Below, piece by piece: positions 1 to 8,600 of a stretch of 48,136 nucleotides of DNA. The notes under the pieces are model-generated. The model was not told the origin of the DNA, did no database searches, and saw nothing but the letters and a program-made list of their open reading frames with translations. The stretch is from Microcoleus sp. CSU_2_2 (GTDB taxonomy: Bacteria; Cyanobacteriota; Cyanobacteriia; Cyanobacteriales; Microcoleaceae), in contig JAAUPI010000007.1 of NCBI GenBank assembly GCA_012035135.1, positions 1-48,136 on the forward strand, in the 5' to 3' direction. The position numbers were made by a program, and so were the translations under genes. The stretch's first letter is position 1. Each line of letters begins with the position of its first letter.

Positions 1-296
1 TGTCAGTTGAAAGCGTCAATCAGTTTTATCAAGAAGTCATGCAGGAGCCAGCTCTACTACAGCAGTTCCAATCAGCTCCCGATCGCGAGAGCTTGGTGAA
101 TATGGCAATGGAGGTGGGACAACAAAAGGGCTATAGTTTCACCGTCGATGAAGTTGAACAAGTCCTTGCTGCACAAAGCGCTGCTAGTGAGGCAGGAGAA
201 CTATCGGATCAGCAGTTAGAGGCTGTAGCGGGAGGAAAGCGTCCGAAAGGCTCTGCTGATGTTTATGGCGGAGAGGTGAAAGAGATCAAATGCTAG
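1..296 (+). CDS. Nif11-leader lanthipeptide precursor 1 (5' end cut by one base)
   Basis: Substrate peptide for the LanM encoded downstream. The window opens on TG of an ATG: bases 1-38 continue the frame and match the start of the second precursor at 681, so the gene is 98 residues with only the A of its start codon outside. Residues 1 to about 79 form a Nif11-type leader ending in VAGG, the double-Gly cleavage site. The predicted core is 19 residues, rich in Lys and Gly, with one Ser, no Thr and one Cys, which is the last residue (ends KEIKC). At most one lanthionine, Ser6 to Cys19, can form. An internal YGG could be a second trimming site. The leader family is clear; the assignment as LanM substrate is inferred from proximity and the Nif11/LanM pairing known from prochlorosins. 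Confidence 0.85.
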   Translation, partial: SVESVNQFYQEVMQEPALLQQFQSAPDRESLVNMAMEVGQQKGYSFTVDEVEQVLAAQSAASEAGELSDQQLEAVAGGKRPKGSADVYGGEVKEIKC

Positions 297-347
297 AAAT
301 CTGCTAAACAGTCGCTGTCATCTCCACCCCCGACTCCTTTTCCAAAT
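291..347 (+). repeat. Direct repeat downstream of precursor 1, copy at 1026-1081
   Basis: The 57 bases covering the end of precursor 1 and its trailer recur nearly unchanged at 1026-1081 after precursor 2. The two precursor genes therefore arose by duplication of a unit that included the 3' trailer. Similarity stops just after this block, which marks the duplication edge or later divergence. Confidence 0.75.
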
Positions 348-400
348 CTGACACATAGCTCAAAGCTTGATTGTTTCGTTCCGATTTTTTCCCCTAGTGG

Positions 401-478
401 AAGGGGCAGGGGATAGAGGGGGGACACAGGGGCAGCATTAAAAAGCCTACATCTATGGGGTTAATCTCCCTGCCCCTT
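401..478. repeat. Inverted repeat with G-rich tract in the precursor 1-2 spacer
   Basis: Bases 401-411 (AAGGGGCAGGG) are the exact reverse complement of 468-478. The left arm continues into four G runs (403-406, 409-412, 418-423, 429-432), a possible G-quadruplex on the + strand. The 384-base spacer 297-680 shows no coding sequence otherwise. Confidence 0.5.
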
Positions 479-531
479 TTGCCCTTCAAGCTATAGCAAT
501 CCTATGTAATTTGAAAGAATGGAAGTCGTCA

Positions 532-562
532 GATCCCCGACTTCTTCAAGAAGTCGGGAATC
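532..562. repeat. Short palindromic repeat (CCCGACTTCTT stem)
   Basis: Bases 536-546 and 548-558 form an 11-bp perfect stem around one base, with further outer pairs and one mismatch. No T run follows, so a simple rho-independent terminator is unlikely. It looks like a dispersed cyanobacterial palindrome. Confidence 0.6.
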
Positions 563-680
563 TAATTTCTCACGAATATTTAGGACTGCTATAACCGCTC
601 GATGGTTGCATTTTTCGATGAGGATTTGTGACGCCATCGAGATGGCTTACTAATTCAATCAATGAAAAAGAGAAAATCAA

Positions 681-1031
681 ATGTCTGTTGAAAGCGTCAA
701 TCAGTTTTATCAACAACTCATGCAGGAGCCAGCTCTACGACAGCAGTTCCAAGCAGCTCTCGATCGCGAGAGCTTAGTGAATCTGGCAGTAGAGGTGGGG
801 CAACAAAAGGGCTACAAGTTCACCGCAGAGGAAGTTAAACAAGCCCTTACTGCACAAAGCGTTATTAGTGAAGCGGAGGAATTATCAGATCAGCAGTTAG
901 AGACTGTGGCGGGAGGAAGTGGAAAGCGAGGAAATGGAGAGCGCTTGTTGGGACAATATGAGGAGCAGCCACCAGGCCCACCTGTTTCTATTGTCAAATA
1001 TAGCGGATCGATCGGGGAATACAAATGCTAG
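681..1031 (+). CDS. Nif11-leader lanthipeptide precursor 2
   Basis: Precursor peptide of 116 residues. Residues 1-79 are a Nif11-type leader, close to that of precursor 1 and ending VAGG. The core is about 37 residues (SGKRGNGERLL... to GEYKC) with four Ser, no Thr, a Pro-rich middle (QPPGPPV) and a single Cys at the very C-terminus. As in precursor 1, only one thioether ring can close; Ser24, Ser29 or Ser31 are candidate partners of Cys37. The conserved leader with a divergent core is the usual pattern of precursor families served by one promiscuous LanM. The start is fixed by conservation with precursor 1; the ribosome binding site is weak (AAAGAGAAA). lanM begins 234 bases downstream on the same strand. 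Confidence 0.9.
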   Translation: MSVESVNQFYQQLMQEPALRQQFQAALDRESLVNLAVEVGQQKGYKFTAEEVKQALTAQSVISEAEELSDQQLETVAGGSGKRGNGERLLGQYEEQPPGPPVSIVKYSGSIGEYKC

Positions 1032-1108
1032 AAATCTGCTAAACAGCCGCTGTCATCTCCACCCCGATTCCTTTTCCAAATACGTTTGCCAACTTATTAG
1101 TCAAATGC

Positions 1109-1137
1109 GGTTGGGTTTCCCTCTGGTCAACCCAACC
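1109..1137 (+). other. Hairpin between precursor 2 and lanM
   Basis: GGTTGGGTT at 1109-1117 pairs perfectly with AACCCAACC at 1129-1137 across an 11-base loop. No T tract follows. It could be a partial terminator or processing site keeping precursor mRNA in excess of lanM mRNA; that role is inference. The rest of 1032-1265 holds only the duplicated trailer. Confidence 0.4.
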
Positions 1138-1265
1138 TACAAACTGATTAGCCAAATTTATCAACCTAAGTACGGGAAAGCCTTTATCAAAGCAATCAAT
1201 CTGCTATCAGCCCTAAACAAAGGCGCTTTTGTTAGCAGGAACAGTAACAAACAGGGAGACAAATA

Positions 1266-4200
1266 ATGACGGCGATCGCATCCGATCTAGCTAATCTTAT
1301 AGCTCAAGCCAGCTCTTTTTCTGAACGTCTGAGCAATAGGTTATTTGAGGTTGATACTACTCAAGTCAACGAACAAAAGTTGAGCAATGAACGCCTAAAC
1401 CGCTGGTGTCAGGTAATCGCTCAAGGAAACTGGGAAAACTTTCAGAAGCGACTGTTGTGGGATGGGTTAGATGTGGATACAGTACGGCTGGTTCTGAGTT
1501 CGCTGACTTTTGCTGAGAATCCCACTCATCCTAGTTGGGCAGCAACTTTACAGGACATTATTCAAATTAGTTCAGAATGGGAACTGAGGACTAAGGAGTG
1601 GGAACTAGAAATTGGGCAATCCCAATCCCCAATCACCAATCCCCGATCGCCAATCCTTATTGACCCTGAAAAGCCACTGCCGTTTGAAGACTTGCTGCTG
1701 CCAGCCGTCTATGTAGCGCGGCAGAAATTGCTAAATTGTCTGGGTTCACCAGTCTTATCTCCTAGTTGTTTACCCTTAGAACTGCTCTCGGAAGAAGCCT
1801 ACCTAAATCTAGAGCGCAGCTTGCTATTTAAACTGGTGAATCTGTGCGATAAAACCCTAGAATTTGAATTTTCGCGTTTTCGTCCCTTTGGATATAGCGT
1901 TCTCAATCATCTGGCAACACAGATAAAATTACCACCCCAAAACACTCATTACAAGGCGTTCGTGCAGAAACTATTGCAGGATGGACTCCTGGCTTTTTTC
2001 CAGAAATATCCGGTGCTAGGCAGATTAATTGCAACTCGAATTGATTTTTGGGTAGAAGCAACAGTAGAGTTTTTGCAACGCTTAAAAGCAGATTTAGATG
2101 AAATTCAGCAAGTATTTCAATCGGAGAAACTGGGGAATGGGGACAACAGGACAAGAGAAAAGGTTTTCCCTATCACCAATTCTCCGCTGGGAAAAGTTAT
2201 TCTAATCAAGTCGAATCTATCTGACCCCCATAATCGAGGGCGTTGTGCAATCGCTCTCACCTTTGAGTCAGGACTGAAACTCGTTTATAAACCTAAAGAC
2301 TTAGGTTTAGAAGTTGCCTATAACCAGTTTTTAGATTGGTGCAATCAGCACTTTTCTGGAGAATGGGGGACTGGAACAGGAAGTCAAAAGTCAGAAGTCA
2401 AAAGTCAAAGTTCCGACGATCATTTACTTTTCAAAGTCCTCAAAGTCCTCAATCGCCAAACCTATGGTTGGGTGGAATATGTCGAACAGTTACCTTGCGA
2501 GGATAAAGCGGCGGCGCAGCGCTTCTATCTGCGGACGGGGAAGCTGCTGTGCTTGTTGTACGTCCTAGGCGCAACCGACTGTCACCACGAGAATTTAATC
2601 GCTAGCGGAGAACACCTTGTGCTGGTTGACACAGAAACGCTGATGGAGCACAAGGCGAGACATATCGACGATTCCTTGGAGGTAACAGCTTTAGATCCTT
2701 TTAATCAACACTTCTGGGATTCAGTCCTGCGAACTGGACTCCTTCCTCGCTGGGAGTTTAACCACGAGAATCGCACTGCCTACGATATCAGCGGACTAGG
2801 AAGCGTCGATCCACAGCCCTTACCCTGGCGCGTACCGCAATGGAAGTGTATCAACACGGATAACATGCATCGAGTCTACGAAACTATTACAAAGCCGATC
2901 GATCGAAATGTGCCGATGTTGAATGGAGTACCCTTGTCCCCGAACGACTATCTTGAGGAGTTGGTGGAGGGGTTTGAACAAATGTATCGCTTCCTAAGTA
3001 TGCAGAGGAAAACACTGTTGGCAAACGAATTCAATTCAAGCCAAAATCTATCTAATCCCCTGGTAGCGCTGCAATCTCAACAGGTACGGTTTATTTTCCG
3101 CGATACTCAAGTTTATAGTGCTGTTTTACAAAAAACCCTGGCTCCGGAATTGCTTCGCAATGGGGTTGACCGAAGCATTCAACTGGATATCCTAGCTCGT
3201 GCTTTTCTCATCACTGAGAATAAGCCCAATGCTTGGTCTATTTTGCACTCAGAACTAAGGGCAATGGAGCAGTTAGATATTCCCTACTTTGCCGCTAAAT
3301 CCGACGGTGTTGCTCTCACCGTTGGGGTCGAGCAACCGCTTGAAAATTACCTGACAGAACCTTCTTACAACCAAGTCATCTCCCGGCTGCAAAAACTCGA
3401 CGAAACCGATCGCGATCGGCAAGTTGCGATTATCCGGGGCGCTTTTCATGCCAGAGTAGCGCGATCGCACGGAACCGAGCAGGCCCAAGCAGAATACGGG
3501 CGCGGCAGTGCCGTTTCTCTACAAGCGACTGATGGCTCAACACAAAGCCCTTTAACCAGGGAACAGTTGCTTGCCTCTGCCTGTGCGATCGCACAAGAAA
3601 TTCAGTCCCACGCGATCCGGGAAGCAGACGGTAGTGCCTACTGGATGAGCTTAGGCCCTATCCCCAATGCCGATCGATTGCAACTTCAGCCCCTCAATCA
3701 GAGTCTCTATGATGGCAACTGTGGCATCGCCCTGTTTTTGGCAGCTTTAGCTCGGATCGGTGGCAGCACCCAGTTTCGCGACCTAGCTTTGGGCGCCCTA
3801 CAGCCGTTACGGAAAATTTTACAAACGATCGATGCTCAGGCAGCTCAAAGATTGGCTAAGAGAATTGGTATTGGTGGCGCTACGGGGCTTGGTTCGATCG
3901 TCTATTCTCTGGTGAGAATCAGCCACTTCCTCAATGAAGACGCGCTATTAGAAGAGGCGCTGCGAGTGGCTTTTGCGATCGCGCCTGAACTTATTACGAC
4001 TGACCAAAAGTTGGATGTGATGGCTGGCTCGGCGGGGACGATTTTGGCGCTGTTGGCACTTTATAATGAGACGATCGAGCCAGCCATTTTAGATAAAGCG
4101 ATCGCCTGCGGTCAGCACCTGCTCAAGTATTGTACGAGTTTTGAGGGTTCCCCCAGAGCCTGGAAAACGTTAGGGGAGAAACCGTTAACAGGTTTCTCTC

Positions 4201-4784
4201 ACGGATCTGCTGGCATTGCCTATGCCCTGCTGAGGCTCTATGCGGTAACACAGAACAGCGCCTACCTAGAAGCAGCCCTTGAGGGAATTGCCTACGAACG
4301 CAGTGTTTTCTCGTCCTCTGCCGCCAATTGGCCTGATTTCCGTTCCTGCGATCGACAAAACAGTCAACCTGGGTTTATGGTCAGTTGGTGTCATGGCGCT
4401 CCTGGAATTGGCTTAGCGCGGTTGGGCGGTTTGTCGATTTTAGAGACAGAAGAAATCCATCAAGATGTGGAAGTGGCGTTGCAGACGACTCAGAAGTATG
4501 GGTTACAAGGTTTAGACCTTCTGTGCTGCGGCATTTTTGGTCACACTGAGTTGCTGCTGGTTGCTGCTCAAAAATTAGCTCGTCCCGAGTTGCGAGAAAT
4601 GGCGTTACAAAGAGCGGCTTGTGTAGTAGCCAGAGCAGAACAAACAGGTGCGTATAAACTGTTTCCTAATTTGCCTAATTATGTGTTTAGCCCCGGTTTC
4701 TTCCAAGGAACGGCTGGGATTGGCTATCAACTGCTGCGGTTGGCGTACCCAGAAGTACTGCCCTCGGTGCTGCTTTTGGAATAA
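1266..4784 (+). CDS. lanM: Class II lanthipeptide synthetase LanM, CCG type
   Basis: Bifunctional cytosolic enzyme of 1172 residues that phosphorylates and eliminates Ser/Thr in the core, then adds Cys thiols to make (methyl)lanthionines. The N-terminal dehydratase (about residues 130-690) has the kinase-like active-site motifs DCHHEN (438-443) and VDTETL (Asp455). The C-terminal LanC-like cyclase (about 760-1165) has GNCGIALF, SHGSAGIAYALL and zinc ligands Cys1042 (WCHGAPG) and Cys1087-Cys1088 (CCGIFGH). CCG in place of the usual CHG places it in the ProcM-like group with three Cys zinc ligands, known for broad substrate range. GGGAG lies about six bases before ATG. Two heptamer-repeat insertions encode polar linkers near residues 120-131 and 373-382. 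Its partners are the Nif11 precursors just upstream; the exporters are convergent on the other strand. Confidence 0.93.
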   Translation: MTAIASDLANLIAQASSFSERLSNRLFEVDTTQVNEQKLSNERLNRWCQVIAQGNWENFQKRLLWDGLDVDTVRLVLSSLTFAENPTHPSWAATLQDIIQISSEWELRTKEWELEIGQSQSPITNPRSPILIDPEKPLPFEDLLLPAVYVARQKLLNCLGSPVLSPSCLPLELLSEEAYLNLERSLLFKLVNLCDKTLEFEFSRFRPFGYSVLNHLATQIKLPPQNTHYKAFVQKLLQDGLLAFFQKYPVLGRLIATRIDFWVEATVEFLQRLKADLDEIQQVFQSEKLGNGDNRTREKVFPITNSPLGKVILIKSNLSDPHNRGRCAIALTFESGLKLVYKPKDLGLEVAYNQFLDWCNQHFSGEWGTGTGSQKSEVKSQSSDDHLLFKVLKVLNRQTYGWVEYVEQLPCEDKAAAQRFYLRTGKLLCLLYVLGATDCHHENLIASGEHLVLVDTETLMEHKARHIDDSLEVTALDPFNQHFWDSVLRTGLLPRWEFNHENRTAYDISGLGSVDPQPLPWRVPQWKCINTDNMHRVYETITKPIDRNVPMLNGVPLSPNDYLEELVEGFEQMYRFLSMQRKTLLANEFNSSQNLSNPLVALQSQQVRFIFRDTQVYSAVLQKTLAPELLRNGVDRSIQLDILARAFLITENKPNAWSILHSELRAMEQLDIPYFAAKSDGVALTVGVEQPLENYLTEPSYNQVISRLQKLDETDRDRQVAIIRGAFHARVARSHGTEQAQAEYGRGSAVSLQATDGSTQSPLTREQLLASACAIAQEIQSHAIREADGSAYWMSLGPIPNADRLQLQPLNQSLYDGNCGIALFLAALARIGGSTQFRDLALGALQPLRKILQTIDAQAAQRLAKRIGIGGATGLGSIVYSLVRISHFLNEDALLEEALRVAFAIAPELITTDQKLDVMAGSAGTILALLALYNETIEPAILDKAIACGQHLLKYCTSFEGSPRAWKTLGEKPLTGFSHGSAGIAYALLRLYAVTQNSAYLEAALEGIAYERSVFSSSAANWPDFRSCDRQNSQPGFMVSWCHGAPGIGLARLGGLSILETEEIHQDVEVALQTTQKYGLQGLDLLCCGIFGHTELLLVAAQKLARPELREMALQRAACVVARAEQTGAYKLFPNLPNYVFSPGFFQGTAGIGYQLLRLAYPEVLPSVLLLE
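1623..1657 (+). repeat. In-frame heptamer tandem repeat in lanM
   Basis: Five consecutive heptamers of pattern C-R-ATC-N-Y (caatccc, caatcac, caatccc, cgatcgc, caatcct) sit inside the lanM dehydratase region and encode a Ser/Pro/Asn-rich stretch. Such short tandem heptamers are common in cyanobacterial intergenic DNA. Confidence 0.65.
2382..2409 (+). repeat. Second in-frame heptamer repeat in lanM
   Basis: Four heptamers (agtcaaa, agtcaga, agtcaaa, agtcaaa) encode a polar linker (SQKSEVKSQ) between two parts of the dehydratase domain. Four units make 28 bases, so flanking bases must have adjusted to keep the frame. Confidence 0.7.
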
Positions 4785-4910
4785 GCGGAACTCCGGTTTA
4801 TGTTCGGTTAATTGTTGATAAGAATCGGTCGGGCGGGTTTATGAGATTGTCTGTTTTCGGCAATTATTATTGATGAACCCGCCCCTTGTATCTACAGGAA
4901 TTATATCTAT

Positions 4911-4981
4911 TAGACATCTCCTAAAAAGATTGTCAAGAACAGGCAGGATGCCTGTTCCACAGTAATTATGGGAGATGTCTA
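4911..4981. repeat. Inverted-repeat element (TAGACATCTCC ends), copy 1
   Basis: TAGACATCTCCTA at the left end pairs, with one mismatch, with the right end at 4970-4981. Inside is a 7-bp hairpin AACAGGC/GCCTGTT (4939-4957). The same end sequence borders a larger element at 11150-11316. Apart from this, the 301-base gap after lanM (4785-5085) shows nothing identifiable. Confidence 0.6.
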
Positions 4982-5069
4982 TTTAGCCGAACCTGATATT
5001 ACTCGTAGCTTGCATCAACCCGATCGCACTGCCTGAAGTTCCAACTCCGGTATCAAAATTGCACTAATT

Positions 5070-5075
5070 AGGAGG
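5070..5075 (+). promoter_or_regulatory. Strong ribosome binding site for the 46-residue miniprotein
   Basis: AGGAGG at 5070-5075, ten bases before ATG 5086. It is the best Shine-Dalgarno match near any small reading frame here and the main support for translation of the miniprotein. Confidence 0.6.
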
Positions 5076-5085
5076 AAAGATTTAA

Positions 5086-5226
5086 ATGTTGCAAACACTT
5101 TATCTCATGCAGCAAGCACCAGATACTAGCGGTGCTGTACCCTTCAGCATTGGTTTAGTTATCATCTGCTTGCTATTGTTAATTTTGCTGTGGTTGCCTG
5201 ATATCATCAAGCAAGATCGATCGTGA
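5086..5226 (+). CDS. 46-residue single-pass membrane miniprotein
   Basis: A short gene with a strong AGGAGG site. Residues 1-20 are polar to mixed (MLQTLYLMQQAPDTSGAVPF). Residues 22-38 are a strongly hydrophobic helix (IGLVIICLLLLILLWL), followed by a charged tail (PDIIKQDRS), which suggests a single transmembrane span. It lies 301 bases after lanM on the same strand and faces the exporter genes. I do not recognise a family. A role in immunity or export is possible from location only; an unrelated membrane miniprotein is equally possible. Confidence 0.6.
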   Translation: MLQTLYLMQQAPDTSGAVPFSIGLVIICLLLLILLWLPDIIKQDRS

Positions 5227-5240
5227 AAAATTAGGACTTA

Positions 5241-5357
5241 TATCAAATCCGGGTTTACTACCCCCGTGATTGTCATTGCCAACGTTGTGAAGCAATCGCA
5301 TAGATTCAGGTTCTCGACGGAGAATTCATAAAGGGGATGGTTAACCCGGATTTGGTA
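5241..5357. repeat. Inverted-repeat element with CAAATCCGGGTT ends
   Basis: TATCAAATCCGGGTTTA at 5241-5257 pairs with 5342-5357, and GGGGATGG precedes the right arm. The end sequence is that of the dispersed repeat at 16211 and 48015, so this is a diverged relative. The 465-base gap 5227-5691 otherwise has only simple tandem text (CTCTGCGTT repeated at about 5409-5430) and no gene I can support. Confidence 0.6.
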
Positions 5358-5691
5358 TTATATCAAATCCGTTGGTATTGGAATTATTCATCTCTCTCTT
5401 CTCACTCCTCTGCGTTCTCTGCGTTCTCTGCGGTTAAATCATTCCGAAATAACCGTAAAGAGATTACGCATAAATACCAAAGAAACTGGGTTTTTCTCAA
5501 AAATCCGGTTTGATTTTATTGCTTCTTCCTTCTTTCTAATATCGATTCCGACAGCATAGGAACGATATCATAGTAATTGCGATTGCTTCGCTAAGAGCTC
5601 GCAATGACATATGTATATCACTCCGGTGTAGCCGGAATTGATATGAGATCCGTTACATCGGTTACAGAATTCGTTGCCGAACTTCCTTTTC

Positions 5692-8600
5692 CTATAATTG
5701 TCGCGCCACCAATCGAGCAAATAACCCTTCTTGTTTTGCCAGTTCTTCAAACGAACCTGCCTCCACTAAACGGCCAGCTTCAATCACATAAATCCGATCG
5801 GCATTCCGGATCGTACTCAAGCGGTGAGCAATGACTACTCGCGTCGCATTCAACTTGTCCAAACTCTGAGTAACGATCGCCTGCGTGCGGTTGTCCAAAG
5901 CACTCGTAGCCTCATCCATCAAAATAATTTTCGGTTTTAAGACGATCGCCCTAGCAATCAGCAACCGCTGTCGCTGTCCCCCCGAAAGATTCGTGCCGCC
6001 CTCACTAATCACAGTGTGCATTCCCATCGGCATTTGCTCGATATCCTCAGCAAAACCAGCCATTCGCGCCGCTTCCCAAGCTTCATCCAGCGTCACCAAT
6101 GCCCCGCAAGTCAGGTTGTCAAATATCGAACCGGTAGTCATTCGACCGTTTTGCAGCACAACTCCCAACTGGCGCCGCAAAGCCTGAACATCCATCCCCA
6201 TCAAATCTTGGTCATCATAAAAAACAGTCCCGCTTTGTGCAGTTTCAAACCCCAACAACAACCGAAATATAGTTGATTTTCCGCTACCAGACGGCCCGAC
6301 AATTGCCACAAATTCCCCCGGCTGGATGTGAATGCTCACATCCTCCAGAATCATGGGCCCGTCATCGCGGTAGCGAAAAGTAACGCGATCCAAAACAATA
6401 TGACCCTTTAAGCGACCCGGATCTGCCTGACTTGGGTCAGATTCTGGTGTTCCCTGGACGATCGACTTAGCTCGCTCCCACAGCGGTATAATTCCTAAAA
6501 TATCAGTCAAAGTATTGCTCAAATCGGTGACAGCAGACAGGAAAGTTCCAAAGGCCGAATTAAAAGCCAAAAATGTACCCGCATTCAACCCTTGCGCGCC
6601 TTTAGCTTGATTCATCTGCATAAACAGAATTGCAAACCAAAACATCAGTAAAGAACTCACCAGCGGCAGCACTTCATTAAATACCGAAACGCTGTCATCA
6701 ATCCGTTTGATGCCGAGTTTGAGTTTAATTCGCTGGCTGTACTTTTTCGCCCAAGCTGCAAAAGCTCGCCCTTCCGCCGCAGCTACCCGCAGCTTTGATA
6801 CACCGTTAATTAACTCTACTGTCAGCCCGTTAATTTCACCGTGTGCCATCTCCATTTTCCGCTCTTTGCGGATCAACAAAACGCTAGATATCCCAGTCAC
6901 AATTACCGCTACTAAAGTTAAACCAATTCCCACTAAAGTTAGCGGTACGCTGTAAACAAACATCAGCCCCAAATTCAACAGAGAAAACACCGCACTTAAA
7001 AGAGTCCGCTGCGTTGCACCGCTGAGTTTCCGCCGGATCTGGCTGACTGCTTGCAAACGTGTCAGCAAATCGCCGGAGGAATACTTGCGGAAAAATGCTG
7101 GTTTTAAATTCAGCATTTTGTCCCAAACTGCGGGCTGCAAAGCTCCTTCAGCAGCGTTTTCTACCCTTAGCGTCAGAATTGTTTGAGCTATTTGAAACGC
7201 GGTTTTTCCAAGGGTGGCAGCCAACAGCGCCAGCCCAATTTGCCACAGCAAAACCCGATCGCTCCCAGGAATTGCATCGTTGATTAAAATCGCCGTCGCT
7301 TGGGGCGCAATCATTCCCAACAGCGTTCCCAGGAGTCCGAGCGCAATGACAGCAATCAGGCTTTTTTCAAAGCCTCTGATGCCAAATCGAAACACTTGAA
7401 TGACGTTGTGAATTACTAGCGGCAGCGGCCGATAAAACATTTGAGCTTCCGGCAACAGCGTCTTTGCTACCGCTGCTGTCACCCGATGCCGAGCTCGCTC
7501 CGTTGGGTCAAACAAAACATAATGATTTCCCTGCGGCAGCAGTGCCACCGGCTTGTTGTCTGAAGCCCTATAAGCTAATAGCGGACCGTGTTCGCAGCGC
7601 CACCAATTCCCGGTCAGCAACACCTGGCGGGTGCGAAATTGCGACGATCGCGCGATCGCCTCCATCGGGTCTTTGAGCCGGCTCAGATCTGCAGATTTCG
7701 CCGGCGGACAAATCGCGATTCCCATTGCCCGACCAACAGCCCCAGCAGCGGCAAGCAGAGGCGTTTCATCCTCAAAAAACTTGGTTTCTTGAGGGTGAAG
7801 CACTGCAACAAGTTGTCCCAGAGCACCGTCTGTCACCTGTTGATTGAGCTCCTCCCGCTGCAAAAATCGCTGAAATTCTGCTGCTGTTTCCTTGTTGAAT
7901 TGTAAATTCAAGCGATCGAAAAAATAGGCGTGTAGCAATGCCAAACCGGCAGGAATTTGCTCGCTGTTTGACCGTTGAGAGGTTGCCATCACTTGCAATT
8001 CAACCGATGTTTCCGCCACAAGCCACATACCAGGAGCGATCGGAAATATTGCCGAAGTTGAATCGAGTTTCAAATCCTCGATTCCCATCCACCAGACAGT
8101 GCCGCTGTTGAGATGCACCCAAACTGGGCGATCGATTTCTGGCGAAAACACCTCTCCTATTTGTAGTGACAAATATTGAGAATTTGGGAATTGGAAATTG
8201 GGGATTTCCGCTTCTGGCAAGTCTGCTGTTAACCGTTCTCCTAAGTGTTTTACCCATGTTTCTAACAGAGCGATCGCATGTGTACGATCGGCTGCAACGG
8301 AAGCGGTAAAATCTGCGATCGCCAGTGGCAGCAATTCTGTTTGTTCGAGCGCCACTGCCAACATACCCCACCCGTCCCGCAGTGCCGCCCCAAACAAAGC
8401 CTCACCTGCACTGACACTGAACAGATAGTGGCGGTGTCCCGCAGGCTCGCCCGCCTCAACCTCGGTCGCAAACACGGCCAGAGTGCCGGACTCGATCGCC
8501 CACACCGTTGCAGCGTCATCCAGCAATAGCGGTTCGTTGCCTCTGATTCGGCGCACTTCCCCAGCCGGAGCGAGTAAAAGCGACGAGGGATCGCGATCGT

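Noticed and set aside
919-1266. A 115-residue open frame overlapping precursor 2 and touching the lanM start
   Set aside because: It is out of frame with the clearly coding precursor, its second half is the duplicated non-coding trailer, and the equivalent frame after precursor 1 is broken.
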